From the NCBI GenBank assembly GCA_965276815.1, contig CBDIBE010000012.1:434001-498000 (forward strand): a stretch of 64,000 bases of DNA, given 5' to 3'. The translations under genes and the position numbers were made by a program. This document shows positions 27,823 through 36,248 of the stretch, one piece after another. How positions within the stretch are numbered: the first letter of the stretch is position 1; the number at the start of each line of letters is the position of its first letter. Under the pieces are notes generated by a model. That model searched no databases and was not told where the DNA came from. It saw nothing but the letters and a program-made list of their open reading frames with translations. The stretch is from JAVVHH01 sp965276815. GTDB taxonomy: Bacteria; Pseudomonadota; Alphaproteobacteria; Acetobacterales; Acetobacteraceae.

Positions 27823-28824
27823 CTACGTCTCCAGGAACGCCGGCGCGAAGATGTCCTCGCAGGTGAACGGTCGCTTCGACAGACCCTGTTCGAAGTGGTA
27901 GCGCAGGTAGGTGTCGAGCGCCTTGCGGTTGGCTTGCAGCCCGTAGGGCCACCAGTCGCCCCCCAGCAGGCGCCGGTTTTCGCCGATCAGCTTGCCGAGC
28001 CACGGGATCATGGTCGCCATGTTGTTGAACGTCATTCCGTTCACATATCGCTCGGTCATGGTGTCCTTTGCGGCGCAAAATCCCTTATAGACCGCCTCGA
28101 TGATCTCCGTGTGATCGGTGACCAGCTGCTTCCTCACCACGACCGTATGCATGATCGGAAAGATGCCGGTCCGCCGATAATAGTCGCGCTCCGTTGCCAC
28201 GTAGTCCTCGAACAGGCGGCCGACTTTCGGCGATTGCCGCAAAACGCAGCGCGGCACATCGGCCGAGATCAGCGCGTCGATCTCGCCGGCTTCCAACATT
28301 GCGCCGAGGTCGGCACCTTCGGCTGCCCGCGTCACTTCTACGTTGCTGGGATGCACGAGCGGGACGAAGTCGATCGGTGGCATCGGAAAGTCGATGCTGC
28401 CGATGATCCAGCGGCACTGGTCGGGCGTGATGCCGTGCTCGTCGGCGAGTATGCCCTTTGGAATTACGCCGGCATCGTGGCCGTAGAGCGCGAGTTCGCC
28501 GATCGTCTTGCCCGCGAGGTCCTCCGGTCGCTCGATGCCGCTCGCCTTGTTGATGTAGATCGCCGAATGCCGGAAGCATCGGTTTGGGAATATCGGGATC
28601 GCCAGGAAGGGCGGGTCGTCGAACTCCAAGGTGCGCAGGAAATAGGTCAGCCCGAGTTCGGACACGTCATAGGCACGGTCGCGGATCATGCGTCCGAAGA
28701 TCTCGGTGACGATGCGGGCGGTGTGGAATCTGGCATCGACGCCATCGATCTTCACGCTGCCATCGGTCAATGCGCGGGTCCGATCGTAATCCCAGAAAGC
28801 AATGTCAAGTTTGCGGTCGTTCAT
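27823..28824 (-). CDS. 4,5-dihydroxyphthalate decarboxylase-like protein (binding-protein fold)
   Basis: 333 aa with no signal peptide. Typical family landmarks: LDIAFWDYDRTRALTDGSV at the N-terminus, YDVSELGLTYFLRTLE, PIFPNRCFRHSAIYINK, and RPEDLAGKTIGE. The family has the type II periplasmic-binding-protein fold but is cytosolic, and some members decarboxylate 4,5-dihydroxyphthalate (Pht5). Others are mis-annotated binding proteins. With the nearby LLM monooxygenase (same strand), an aromatic or chelator degradation role is possible but not shown. Confidence 0.82.
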   Translation of the reverse strand: MNDRKLDIAFWDYDRTRALTDGSVKIDGVDARFHTARIVTEIFGRMIRDRAYDVSELGLTYFLRTLEFDDPPFLAIPIFPNRCFRHSAIYINKASGIERPEDLAGKTIGELALYGHDAGVIPKGILADEHGITPDQCRWIIGSIDFPMPPIDFVPLVHPSNVEVTRAAEGADLGAMLEAGEIDALISADVPRCVLRQSPKVGRLFEDYVATERDYYRRTGIFPIMHTVVVRKQLVTDHTEIIEAVYKGFCAAKDTMTERYVNGMTFNNMATMIPWLGKLIGENRRLLGGDWWPYGLQANRKALDTYLRYHFEQGLSKRPFTCEDIFAPAFLET

Positions 28825-28917
28825 GACGCGGCTCCTTCCTGTCGCACAGCTTCAGGCCAACAAGGTTTATACCAAGGCTCGTTGAGGCTTACCTATCGGC
28901 CGGCATGTCATCATCGA

Positions 28918-28982
28918 CGCAGGCGGATGATCCACGCCTTTGCTCCTAGGAGCCGGCCGAAGGCGTGGATGGGCCGCCTGCG
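28918..28982. repeat. Long interrupted hairpin
   Basis: Nested perfect arms: CGCAGGCGG (28918-28926) with CCGCCTGCG (28974-28982), and ATCCACGCCTT (28930-28940) with AAGGCGTGGAT (28960-28970), separated by 3-base mismatches. The loop contains a GCTCCTAGGAGC palindrome. It lies in the 223-bp interval between the NUDIX stop and the upstream end of the decarboxylase-like gene. There is no T-tract, so it is not a simple terminator; a palindromic repeat element or attenuator is possible. Confidence 0.6.
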
Positions 28983-29047
28983 CGGACCATGACCCTGCAT
29001 GGGTCTGCCTCAAGGCGAGGCGGCACGCCTTTCGGCTCACGAGGCGG

Positions 29048-29554
29048 TTAGGTCGGGAGCGGCGACATGTCGCCACTGTGGAGACGCAGATAAGCATTCA
29101 CCGGTCCGATCATCGGAAGTTGGTCCAATTCAGCCGGACTGAACAAACGCGCCGCCACGACCTCGCGGTTGTCTAGTTGCAGAGTTGGCGGCTGATCAAG
29201 TCTCAAACGGAAGACGTGGACCTGGTCAGGGCGGCAATCCCAAATTCCGTTGACCACCTGTGCCGGACCGATGACCGAGGCGGCCAAACCAACCTCTTCA
29301 AGCAGCTCGCGTTGCGCCGCCTGGGCGGGCGTTTCGCCGGGCCGCACGCCACCCCCCGGAAAACTCCATTTAGATCGGTATGAGGAACGAACCAACAAGA
29401 GCTTGCGGCCGACATACACGGCGACCAGCGCCCCTTCATGCGGCCGTTGCCGTAGCCGCCACCACGTCCGCGCCATTGGGAAGCCGAAGCGATAGGCGGC
29501 TTGCCACGCGCGATCGTGGAAATTTGGCGGCGGAGTCAGATCGATGAAGCTCAT
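29048..29554 (-). CDS. NUDIX hydrolase
   Basis: 168 aa from ATG 29554; the frame is open further upstream but without family similarity. A complete Nudix box lies at 68-90 (GGGVRPGETPAQAAQRELLEEVG). An N-terminal helix (RAWQAAYRFGFPMARTWWRL) before ALVAVYVGRKLLLVR resembles the group annotated as NUDIX proteins with an N-terminal membrane-proximal helix. It hydrolyses a nucleoside-diphosphate-linked compound with Mg2+; the substrate is unknown. No strong ribosome site is seen. Confidence 0.88.
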   Translation of the reverse strand: MSFIDLTPPPNFHDRAWQAAYRFGFPMARTWWRLRQRPHEGALVAVYVGRKLLLVRSSYRSKWSFPGGGVRPGETPAQAAQRELLEEVGLAASVIGPAQVVNGIWDCRPDQVHVFRLRLDQPPTLQLDNREVVAARLFSPAELDQLPMIGPVNAYLRLHSGDMSPLPT

Positions 29555-29793
29555 TGCGGCCGGCGGAGTGAAGCGGGTGTGAGGGCGGCTCGCCACGCGA
29601 GTCGCCGACCAGACCCGCGTCCGGCTTCTGCATGTCCAGGCCCCAGCTGCGCCATCGTCGAATCCTATCGCACAAGAAACGGAACTCACGGCGTTGTGGG
29701 ACCTCTATGCACGACGCACACGCGCCCGATCAGTTTCCCGCTCATTGACGTGAACTGGCGCTGCAGCGCAGCATTGCGGCCCGGAGGCTATCG

Positions 29794-31353
29794 ATGAACC
29801 GCATTATCCCTGTCGCCCTGTCGTTCCTGCTGCTGGCCGCTGGCGCGTCGGCGCAGACTTTGCGGATCGGCACCCAATCTCCTTTCGTGATCGACCCGCA
29901 CGCCGTGTTCCTGGGACCCGACATGGCCGCGGCACGGCAGATCTACGACTCATTCGTCAACCGGGATTCGGAATCCAACTGGGTACCCGGTCTCGCCCTT
30001 TCCTGGACCCGGACCAACGATCTCACCTGGGAATTCAAGCTGCGGCCTGGCGTGACCTTCAGCGATGGCACCCCATTCACCGCAGACGACGTGGTGTTCA
30101 GTTTCAACCGGGTGTTCAAATTGCAGACCCCATCCTCCTACGTCAGCAATATGCGCAGTGTGGTGAAGACGGAGGCGGTCGATCCGCTGACGGTGCGGGT
30201 GACCACGAGCCGGCCGAATGCGGTGCTGCCGGGACAGCTCACCAATATCTTTATCGTGTCGAAGTCAATTACCGGGGATGCATCCACCGCCGATTTCCAG
30301 TCGGGACGCGTCGCGGTCGGCACCGGCCCGTTCAAGCTCGTATCCTACACCCGCGGCGATACGATGGAGCTGGCCCGCAATGACCGCTATTGGGGCAAGA
30401 AGCCGTATTGGCAGAAGGTGACCATACGGGTCATCACCAACGATGCGTCCCGCGTCGCGGCGTTGCTGGCGGCCGACATCGATATCGCGGACGACATCGC
30501 GCCGGATTACGTCAAGCAGTTGCAGCACACGCCAAATATAGCGGTCTTCGAGCACCCGAGCGACCGGGTCATGTTCCTGCAGCCCAACGTGCGCAAAGAT
30601 CATTTGGACCTGCTGACCGACGCGGACGGCGGTCCATTGCCACACAATCCGCTGCGCGACGTGCGTGTGCGCCAGGCGCTGTCGCTCGGGATCGACCGGG
30701 TGGAGATGACGCAGCGCGCGTTCGACGGTGAGGCAATCCCGGCCACGCAACTGGTCCCGCCTGGCTTCGGCGCTTACGACCCGGCGCTGCCCGTCTTGCG
30801 CTATGACCCGGCGGCGGCGCGCAAGTTGTTGGCCGAGGCCGGCTATCCAAAGGGCTTCGGCATGACGATCGCGTGCACGAATGACCGTTACGTGGCCGAC
30901 GCGAAAGTCTGCCAGATCGTCGGTCAGATGCTGGAGCGGATCGGGCTGCACATGAAAGTGGCGACTTTGCCTGGCGACATGTTGCTGCCCCGTGCCCGGC
31001 CCGAGAACAACGAGTACCCGCTCTTATACCTGGGTCAATCGAATTCCACGTCCCGCGACCCGACGCACACCCTTTCGCTGACCTTGCACAGCCCAGACGA
31101 CAAGGGCGAGGGCGGCTCCAACCGCGGCGGCTTCAGCGATCCGGTGCTGGACAAGATGATCGAGGACGCGGTCAGCCGGGTCGATGACAAGCGCGAGGAC
31201 GGGCTGCACGCGGCGATGATGAAGGGGATCGAGCTCGGGGTGGTGATCCCGCTATTCGTGCAGAAAGTCGTGGTCGCGACCCGGGCCGGGATCACCTATG
31301 AGCCGCGGATGGACGAGCAGACCGTGGCGCAAAACGCGTCTGTGGTGAAATAA
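29794..31353 (+). CDS. Family 5 ABC solute-binding protein (DppA-like), orphan
   Basis: 519 aa. A strong GGAGG precedes the ATG. Signal peptide residues 1-20 (LSFLLLAAGASAQ). Family-5 blocks are present: WEFKLRPGVTFSDGTPFTADD, VAVGTGPFKLVSYTRGD, and a late IPLFVQKVVVATRAG. It is a periplasmic binder of peptide-like ligands. No permease or ATPase genes are adjacent, so it may serve the importer at 8095-14638 or another. It is tail to tail with the gamma-glutamyltransferase gene (5 bp), which suggests a shared theme of peptide/glutathione-derived nutrients but not co-transcription. Confidence 0.94.
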   Translation: MNRIIPVALSFLLLAAGASAQTLRIGTQSPFVIDPHAVFLGPDMAAARQIYDSFVNRDSESNWVPGLALSWTRTNDLTWEFKLRPGVTFSDGTPFTADDVVFSFNRVFKLQTPSSYVSNMRSVVKTEAVDPLTVRVTTSRPNAVLPGQLTNIFIVSKSITGDASTADFQSGRVAVGTGPFKLVSYTRGDTMELARNDRYWGKKPYWQKVTIRVITNDASRVAALLAADIDIADDIAPDYVKQLQHTPNIAVFEHPSDRVMFLQPNVRKDHLDLLTDADGGPLPHNPLRDVRVRQALSLGIDRVEMTQRAFDGEAIPATQLVPPGFGAYDPALPVLRYDPAAARKLLAEAGYPKGFGMTIACTNDRYVADAKVCQIVGQMLERIGLHMKVATLPGDMLLPRARPENNEYPLLYLGQSNSTSRDPTHTLSLTLHSPDDKGEGGSNRGGFSDPVLDKMIEDAVSRVDDKREDGLHAAMMKGIELGVVIPLFVQKVVVATRAGITYEPRMDEQTVAQNASVVK

Positions 31354-31358
31354 CCCAC

Positions 31359-33059
31359 TCAGATCGCGATCGCGTAGGCGGGCCGGCGCGGGTCGGCGCC
31401 GGCGGACATCATTCCGGTGTCGGGCTCGGTCCGGATGGCTTCGACGCTGCCGGCCAGATAGGTCCAATCCGGCCAATCCTTGATGATGTGGCCGCGCCTT
31501 GCCAACTCGTCACGCACTGACCGGTCGATCCTTCCCTCGAGCGCAAGCTGGCCGGGGAAATACTCGAACGGCGCGAAGGAGGACGGGAAGGAGTAGCTCG
31601 ATATGCGCGGCGCCTCGATCGCCGGCTGCAGATCCATCCCGAAATGCATGATGTTGAGCAGGACCTGCAGCATGGCCTGCACCTGCACGTCTCCGCCGGG
31701 CGTACCGAACGGCATGACGCCGCCATTTTCCATCAGCAGCATCGCCGGGTTGGGCGTCAGCCGCGGCCGTTTGCCCGGCGCCACGCCGCACGGGTGTTTC
31801 GGGTCCGGCCGGCTTTGCGATCCCCTGCCAGAGGGCACGATGCCGAGCCCCGGCACCACCGGCCCATTGTGCGAGACGTCGGAGGGCGTGGCGCTGAACG
31901 CGTTGCCGAACTTGTCGACCACGGCGACGTAGGACGTATCTGGCTCCGTCTCGAACTGGGGCACCTTGGTCGGTTCGGCCGGCCCGAAATTGGTCCCGAG
32001 CGGCGGCGGCATCTCCGGATAGGCGAAATCGGGCCGCACCGCGGCGGCGCGCTGCTTGATGTAGGCGGGGGAGAACAGGCGGTCCAACGGCACGTCGACG
32101 AAGTCCGGATCGCCGAAATAGTACTCGCGGTCCGCCAGGGCGAGCTTCATCGCCTCGGTGATCGTGTGCAGATAATCGGCAGAGTTATGCGCCATCCCGC
32201 CGATCCCGAGCTGTTCCACCAGCAGCAGCATTTCGATCAGCGAAGGCCCTTGGCACCACGGGCCACAGGTAACCACCTCATGCCCGCGCCAGTGCCGCCG
32301 GACCGCGGGCTCGATCTTCGAGCGGTAGTTGGCCAGGTCGTCTGCGGAGAGGAAGCCGCCTTCCTGCTCTTGGAAGCGCACGATCGCGCGCGCGATGTCG
32401 CCGCGGTAGAAGGCGTCGTGCGCCGCCTGCAGCCCGGCGGCGCGTCCGCCCGTCGAAGCGGCGGCGCGTTCCTGGTCCACCATATATTGCAACGTGTTCG
32501 CCAGGTCCGTCTGCACGAACTTCTCGCCCAGCTTGGGCGCCCGGCCGCCAGGCAGGAAGATCGCGGCGTTGGACGGGAATTGCGCGAACCCGTCGCGCCT
32601 GGTTTCCAGCGCCGCGGCGAGGACCTCGTGCACCGCGAAGCCGTCGTGGGCGAAGCGGATCGACGACGCCGCGACCTCGCCGAAGCTCATCGTGCCATGA
32701 CGTTGCAGTGCCGTGATCCAGGCGTCGGGCGCGGCAGGCACGACAGTGCGGCGCACGCCGACGGGGATCTTGCCGCCGTGCTCGCGCATGAAGATGTCGG
32801 GCGGCAAGGAGCGCGGCCAGTGGCCCAGCCCGGCGATCGTCTCGAGCGTGCCGTCTGCCATGCGGATGATGATCGGCGCCACGCCCGCGACATTGACGAT
32901 ATCCGGCTGCACGACCCCGATCGCGATGCCCGCAGCGCAGCCCGCGTCCACGGCGTTGCCCCCCGCCTCCAGGATGGCGAACCCGGCCGCGGCGCCGAGG
33001 TAGTGTCCGGCCGAGATCGCATGACGGGTCCCGTAGACGGTTGGACGGTATGAGAGCAT
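31359..33059 (-). CDS. Gamma-glutamyltransferase family protein
   Basis: 566 aa. The N-terminal large-subunit pattern is clear (YGTRHAISAGHYLGAAAGFAIL, GGNAVDAGCAAGIAIGV). The autoprocessing nucleophile Thr is near residue 375 in the DTSYVAVVDKFGNAFS segment, which begins the small subunit, and FGTPGGDVQVQAMLQVLLN is the usual late motif. An AGGTGA precedes the ATG. No signal peptide is evident, so it may be cytosolic, unlike classical periplasmic GGT. Cleavage of gamma-glutamyl amides is likely; some relatives act on acylated or cephalosporin-like amides. Confidence 0.93.
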   Translation of the reverse strand: MLSYRPTVYGTRHAISAGHYLGAAAGFAILEAGGNAVDAGCAAGIAIGVVQPDIVNVAGVAPIIIRMADGTLETIAGLGHWPRSLPPDIFMREHGGKIPVGVRRTVVPAAPDAWITALQRHGTMSFGEVAASSIRFAHDGFAVHEVLAAALETRRDGFAQFPSNAAIFLPGGRAPKLGEKFVQTDLANTLQYMVDQERAAASTGGRAAGLQAAHDAFYRGDIARAIVRFQEQEGGFLSADDLANYRSKIEPAVRRHWRGHEVVTCGPWCQGPSLIEMLLLVEQLGIGGMAHNSADYLHTITEAMKLALADREYYFGDPDFVDVPLDRLFSPAYIKQRAAAVRPDFAYPEMPPPLGTNFGPAEPTKVPQFETEPDTSYVAVVDKFGNAFSATPSDVSHNGPVVPGLGIVPSGRGSQSRPDPKHPCGVAPGKRPRLTPNPAMLLMENGGVMPFGTPGGDVQVQAMLQVLLNIMHFGMDLQPAIEAPRISSYSFPSSFAPFEYFPGQLALEGRIDRSVRDELARRGHIIKDWPDWTYLAGSVEAIRTEPDTGMMSAGADPRRPAYAIAI

Positions 33060-33513
33060 CGCCGGTTCACCTGATGTGAGTCACCTAACGCTAGCGGTCG
33101 ACGCAAGGGTGTGTCGAGGCTCGCGCTCCACGATTGGAAGGGCTGGCTGCGCGTGAAGTCAGGTCGGAGTTACGCCTATCGCTTCAGCACTCGTCGGCAA
33201 GATCTCCACAGGAACAGGGGTTAACCCGGTGGATAAAGGCTGGATCGGCACGCTAGAGTCCTGGAACGGTAATAGATATTGCTGGTTGCACAAATTTTGG
33301 TCAAACTAATCTCGGGTTGTGGTGATCGGCCGCATTGCATGCGCCGGCTCATTGCGGCGATCATGGGTGGGGCCGCGGATCAGCCTAATCCAGCAACCCC
33401 GTTAAGCAACTTTGTGGATAAGTGTGTGGGCCGTCTTCATGCAATCTCTGATAGTGCATTGTAGTGTCGGCATAACTTTTTCGTGTGGTCGCTGTTAGCG
33501 GTGTTTTCTCCGG
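33060..33513. other. 454-bp gene-free interval with a DnaA-box-like sequence
   Basis: No convincing gene. The interval is richer in A+T than its surroundings. It contains a perfect consensus DnaA box TTATCCACA on the minus strand (33413-33421), a near match GGTGGATAA (33228-33236), and a CTCCACAGG at 33204-33212. It may hold the promoter of the GGT gene. Too few boxes to call an origin. Confidence 0.4.
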
Positions 33514-34923
33514 TCAGGGTGACAACACCTCCAGCGCCTGTCCATTCGTACGCGGGCCGAAGCCGCCGATCGCCACCATGATGGCCAACATCGCTACCCC
33601 GATCATCGCGAACACGCCGCCGGCGCCATACTTCGAGAGCAAATTGCCCACCCAATAGCCCACGAACACCGAACTGACCCGGCTCCAGGAGAAGGTGAAG
33701 CCAACCGCGCTGGCGCGGATGCGTGTTGGGAACAGTTCTGCGGCGTAGGGGTGGAAAATTGCGGTCATCCAATTATTGCCGATCGCGATCAGCCCGCCGC
33801 TTATCAGGATCAGCGGGACGCTTACCGCCGAGGCGAACAGGATCCCGCTCGCGCCGATCAGCAACGGCGCCAACACTAGCTGCCATTTCCGCTCGATGCG
33901 CTCGGACAGCAGATAACCCAGGAGGGCGCCCACCGGCGTCAGCAAGACGATTACCAGCGTGTAGTTGAGCGAGCGCACCACCGTGAACCCTTGCCGTGCC
34001 AGCAAGATCGGCACGAAGGCGGTGAAGCCGAACACGGCGAGTGGCTGGCAGAACTGGAAGATCGAGATCACGAGCGTGCGCGGGAAGTAGAACCGGCTGA
34101 ACATCTCGGTCCATTTCCCGTCGGGCTGCGCGACATCGGCCGCACTGGCTACGGGCGGCGGCAGGGCGACGCCCAGCTCCGCGGTGACCCGCCGTTCGAT
34201 GTCGGCGATCACACGACGGGCTTCGGCGTCGTGCCCGTGCGCCTCCAGCCAGCGCGGGGACTCCGGAAGCCCACGCTGGATCAGCCATACCAGCATGCCG
34301 CTCAGCGACCCGGCGAAGACAACGTAACGCCAACCGGCAATGCCGAACGGGGAGAGCGGTACCAGCAAGGCGGCGAGGAAGGCCGCGACCGGCACGGCCG
34401 TGAGGATGAAGAGGTAGGCCAACGTCATGTATCGGCCCCGCTCGGCGCGAGGCGTCAGCTCGACGATGTAGCTGTCATTGTTGATCAACTGCATGCCCAC
34501 GGCCAGGCCGGCGATCAGCCGCGCAAGGTCGATCGCCGCCGGGTCGCTGAGCAATGCGATGGCGAGCTGCGCGACCGAGTAGAGCAGCATCGACCAGACG
34601 AAGATGGTCCGCCGGCCGAGCCGGTCAGAGACGAAGCCAAAGACCGCGGTGCTGACGAACATCCCTAAGAAGAAGGAGGCGAGAAAGCTCGCGAAGCTGT
34701 GCAGGTCGAACAGCCCTTGGTTGCCTTCGGTGAAGATGCCGGACTTGATCAGCCCGAGCGAGATGAAGCCGGGCATGAACAGTTCGTAGAATTCGAACCA
34801 GCCCCCGGCCGCAATTCGTCCGATCAGACCGGCCAACGTGCGTGAACGCGGCAGACGGTCGATCCTGGCCAGCACCGAGGGCTGCGCCGAGGTCGCGTCG
34901 TGGGTTACTTCGTAAGTCTGCAT
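33514..34923 (-). CDS. MFS transporter (sugar/aromatic-acid porter type)
   Basis: 469 aa from ATG 34923 with AGGAAAA upstream. Twelve helices are expected. After helix 2 the motif GFVSDRLGRRTIFVWSMLL is a good MFS motif A. The central loop has LPESPRWLEAHGHDAEARRV, the PESPRWL signature of the sugar-porter and related metabolite:H+ symporter families, and the second half has LLSERIERKWQ. It is a probable proton-coupled importer of a carboxylate or sugar. It stands alone. Confidence 0.92.
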   Translation of the reverse strand: MQTYEVTHDATSAQPSVLARIDRLPRSRTLAGLIGRIAAGGWFEFYELFMPGFISLGLIKSGIFTEGNQGLFDLHSFASFLASFFLGMFVSTAVFGFVSDRLGRRTIFVWSMLLYSVAQLAIALLSDPAAIDLARLIAGLAVGMQLINNDSYIVELTPRAERGRYMTLAYLFILTAVPVAAFLAALLVPLSPFGIAGWRYVVFAGSLSGMLVWLIQRGLPESPRWLEAHGHDAEARRVIADIERRVTAELGVALPPPVASAADVAQPDGKWTEMFSRFYFPRTLVISIFQFCQPLAVFGFTAFVPILLARQGFTVVRSLNYTLVIVLLTPVGALLGYLLSERIERKWQLVLAPLLIGASGILFASAVSVPLILISGGLIAIGNNWMTAIFHPYAAELFPTRIRASAVGFTFSWSRVSSVFVGYWVGNLLSKYGAGGVFAMIGVAMLAIMVAIGGFGPRTNGQALEVLSP

Positions 34924-35279
34924 GGCGTTTTCCTGCCGCCCCGAGGCGGTGCGTTGCACGTTACCCGGCCCAGCTTGGAAAGCCAGGCCATCGCTGCAGG
35001 GCGGGGAAGGCGGCAATGTCATGTGCGCGCGCGACGGTGACCAGCGGAACCGGTTGCTTGCGCGAAATGTCTGCCGCCAAGTTTGGGAGGCCTGATGCGG
35101 CAATCAGGCACGCGTTGTCGGCAATCGCTACATGGCGAGCACGGGACAACACCTCGCCGCCGAGGCGGCGCATGCCGTGCCGGCAGCGGGCGGCAACACG
35201 ATCGATGCAGCGGACCCGGACAGGCCGTGCCATGGGCATCTGAACAGCGCCGAATAGAGGCGGCCCGGACGGCTTTTGT
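34924..35279. other. 356-bp interval without a confident gene
   Basis: Open frames exist on both strands but none resembles a known family. The minus-strand frame across 34961-35240 reads RLGGEVLSRARHVAIADNA and on to LNLAADI-like sequence, perhaps a decayed enzyme fragment, but it has no supportable identity. It contains the promoter of the MFS gene at 34923. No terminator hairpin with a T-tract is visible. Confidence 0.3.
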
Positions 35280-35801
35280 TCAGCGCAGCAGCACCTTGGG
35301 TGCGGCTTCAACATTGAGTGAGGCGCAGATCACGACGGCGGTCCAGATCGCCAGCGAGACCGCGCCGGCGACCATCGCGTCCCGCGGCAGGCGCCGCTCC
35401 GCGGCCAGGGCCGCGACGTACCTGGTCCGATGGTAGAACAGGGCGTTCAGGATGCCGAGCGCGATTAGGATGAGTTTCGGGGTGAAATAGGCGTGGCTGC
35501 CGACCGCGACCGGGTCGTAGAGGAACAGCACGACGCCGCTGACCAAGGCGATGCCAAAGGTGACGTAGAGCCAGGGCAGCACGTGTTCCGCATAGGCGCG
35601 CAGGGCGATGCTGCTGCGCCAGCCGAGCAGGCGCAGATCCAAGAGGGCAATGCCGCCGAAGAACGCTGCCATCGACAGGACGTGGGCGATTCGCACGAGG
35701 TAGTGATACCGCTGCAGCGCGTAGTGGAAGGCCCGGCTGTCGAGTGCGACCAGCAGTTGATTGGGCAGGAGCAGGAAAGCGAAGGCGTGTCCGGCTTGCA
35801 T
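35280..35801 (-). CDS. Four-helix membrane protein of unknown function (DUF2214/DUF6644-like)
   Basis: 173 aa with about four hydrophobic helices. The family-like features are FHYALQRYHYLVRIAHVLSMAAFFGGIALLDLRLLG with conserved His in two helices, PWLYVTFGIALVSGVVLFLYDP, and YFTPKLILIALGILNALFYH. His-rich membrane cores of this kind suggest metal, heme or quinone handling, but no function is established. It is divergent from the iron-uptake genes starting at 35882 and shares the Fur-like palindrome region, so it may be iron-regulated. Confidence 0.75.
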   Translation of the reverse strand: MQAGHAFAFLLLPNQLLVALDSRAFHYALQRYHYLVRIAHVLSMAAFFGGIALLDLRLLGWRSSIALRAYAEHVLPWLYVTFGIALVSGVVLFLYDPVAVGSHAYFTPKLILIALGILNALFYHRTRYVAALAAERRLPRDAMVAGAVSLAIWTAVVICASLNVEAAPKVLLR

Positions 35802-35852
35802 ACGTGCGTATCTCCGATGGCGACAAACGGGCGTCGCGATCCCTGTTGTAAT

Positions 35853-35867
35853 TGCGAGTAACTCGCA
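35853..35867. promoter_or_regulatory. Candidate Fur-type box (7-1-7 palindrome)
   Basis: Perfect palindrome TGCGAGT-A-ACTCGCA in the 80-bp interval between the divergent membrane-protein gene (start 35801) and the cupredoxin gene (start 35882). Fur-family operators have the 7-1-7 layout, and alphaproteobacterial versions often replace TGATAAT by TGCGAAT or similar. Its place ahead of an FTR1 iron-uptake block fits iron repression of both directions. Confidence 0.6.
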
Positions 35868-35881
35868 TTATCAAGCCGAGC

Positions 35882-36244
35882 ATGTTCGGGTATCTTACAA
35901 CGTGGTTTGCCAGGGTTGTCGCGGCGATGGCGACGGCCTTGTTCGGCGCGGCGCTCGCGAGCGCCGATGCGCCGCCGCCGGTGAAGCTGATCGTCAAGGA
36001 CCATCATTTTTCCCCGAACCAAGTGACGGTTCCTGCCGGGCAGCGGTTCCGCATCGAGCTGACCAACCAGGACGACACAACTGACGAGTTCGAGAGCTAC
36101 GACATGAAGTTCGAGAAGATCGTCGTGTCCGGCGGCACGATTGCGGTGTTTGCTGGCCCGCTGCACCCCGGCACCTACAAGTTCTTTGACGATTATCACC
36201 CGGATCAGGCCAACGGCACGATCGTCGCGACTGAGGGAAACTAG
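35882..36244 (+). CDS. Exported cupredoxin-like protein of an FTR1 iron-uptake system
   Basis: 120 aa from ATG 35882. Signal peptide ~1-30 (VVAAMATALFGAALASADA). The mature part is a small cupredoxin barrel: KLIVKDHHFSPNQVTVPAG, RIELTNQDDTTDEFES, and GTYKFFDDYHPDQANGTI. The position normally held by a copper-binding Cys in the FFCDxH-like motif is Asp (FFDDYH), so type 1 copper is unlikely. Such proteins accompany FTR1/P19 iron transporters. It is separated from the FTR1 gene by 4 bases, so it is clearly the same operon. Confidence 0.85.
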   Translation: MFGYLTTWFARVVAAMATALFGAALASADAPPPVKLIVKDHHFSPNQVTVPAGQRFRIELTNQDDTTDEFESYDMKFEKIVVSGGTIAVFAGPLHPGTYKFFDDYHPDQANGTIVATEGN

Positions 36245-36248
36245 CATT

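Noticed and set aside
33060..33513. Chromosome replication origin
   Set aside because: Only one perfect DnaA box and none of the usual neighbouring origin genes.
35083..35436. Plus-strand frame of 117 codons
   Set aside because: It runs antisense into the membrane-protein gene at 35280 and resembles no family.
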